Assembly (NCBI GenBank): GCA_020433455.1
Contig: JAGRCP010000084.1
Span: 1-35,904, forward strand
Source: Caldilineaceae bacterium
Lineage (GTDB): Bacteria > Chloroflexota > Anaerolineae > Caldilineales > Caldilineaceae
DNA length: 35,904 nt
Reading direction: 5' to 3'
The notes beneath the pieces are model-generated. The model did no database searches. It worked only from the letters and a program-made list of their open reading frames with translations, and was not told the DNA's origin. This document shows, one piece after another, positions 35,786 through 35,904 of the stretch (position 1 is its first letter; each line of letters opens with the position of its first letter). The translations under genes and the position numbers were made by a program.

Positions 35786-35903
35786 GCCCGGCCGTCAAAC
35801 GGCCGGGCTACAAAACAGCGCCCGCTAAACCGGGCTTGGGCATCCCAACGACTACGCGTATAAGCCCCATTCATGGGGTGTCGTTCTATAGCACCGGGGT
35901 TTG
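35786..35903. repeat. Cluster of hairpins at the window end
   Basis: GCCCGGCCGT-CAA-ACGGCCGGGC is a 10-bp hairpin near 35790-35815. It is followed by GCCCG/CGGGC (about 35820-35835), and by CCCCATTCATGGGG set within a longer CGAC...GTCG pairing up to about 35885. The series of stems with no ORF of quality suggests a dispersed repeat or the end of a small mobile element cut by the window edge. Confidence 0.5.
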
Positions 35904-35904
35904 A

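Noticed and set aside
35719-35904. 61-codon plus-strand frame at the window end
   Set aside because: It runs through a series of hairpins, has no SD and no family resemblance.

Overview
The window looks like chromosomal DNA from a GC-rich, free-living bacterium, most likely a member of the Chloroflexota (Anaerolineae/Caldilineae-like). That placement is inference. It rests on the high GC content, a secreted protein with an SPLPTPTPT linker, a secreted protein ending in a VFLPIV tail, several lipoprotein or signal-peptide proteins, and simple-repeat hairpins between most transcription units. No rRNA, tRNA, CRISPR array, transposase, integrase or phage gene was seen.

Layout. 83-9783: a plus-strand myo-inositol use cluster with IolD-like hydrolase, MmsA/IolA-like dehydrogenase, a three-gene sugar ABC importer (lipoprotein, permease, ATPase), an SDR, a Gfo/Idh/MocA (IolG-like) oxidoreductase and an IolE-like TIM-barrel enzyme. 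9893-12592: an ABC-2 type exporter (ATPase plus two permeases). 12755-15040: a GH3 beta-glycosidase behind an extended -10 promoter. 15137-17298 (minus): a multidrug-type ABC exporter preceded by a consensus promoter, a 27-residue leader peptide and two intrinsic terminators. 17412-18185: SIMPL-domain protein. 18291-19370 (minus): class V aminotransferase. 19486-21639: an AddB/UvrD-like helicase without a recognisable nuclease domain.

21878-25050: two secreted proteins (a chimeric beta-propeller protein and a SpoIID-like protein) that share an AT-rich middle of about 1.9 kb. 25144-28376 (minus): ECF sigma factor, membrane anti-sigma candidate and a bactofilin-like/HHH membrane protein, with an ECF-type promoter upstream. 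28669-30743: a metal-chelatase ATPase (ChlI/BchI-like) whose end carries a slippery A8 run that leads by a -1 shift into a VWA (ChlD-like) frame. 30869-32895: a helical-repeat protein overlapping a HisN/inositol-monophosphatase-family phosphatase. 33149-35700 (minus): a KAP-type NTPase fused to an FGE/C-type-lectin-like domain. Its 3' end is frameshifted and looks like the variable region of a diversity-generating retroelement target.

The strongest items for a second look are: (1) the chlI-chlD programmed frameshift signal (A-AAA-AAA slippery site, 7-nt spacer, perfect 10-bp closing stem); (2) the DGR-like variable region in the NTPase-FGE gene; (3) a family of at least ten intergenic inverted elements built from tandem GATTnnn-type units; and (4) the leader-peptide/attenuator arrangement ahead of the ABC exporter.
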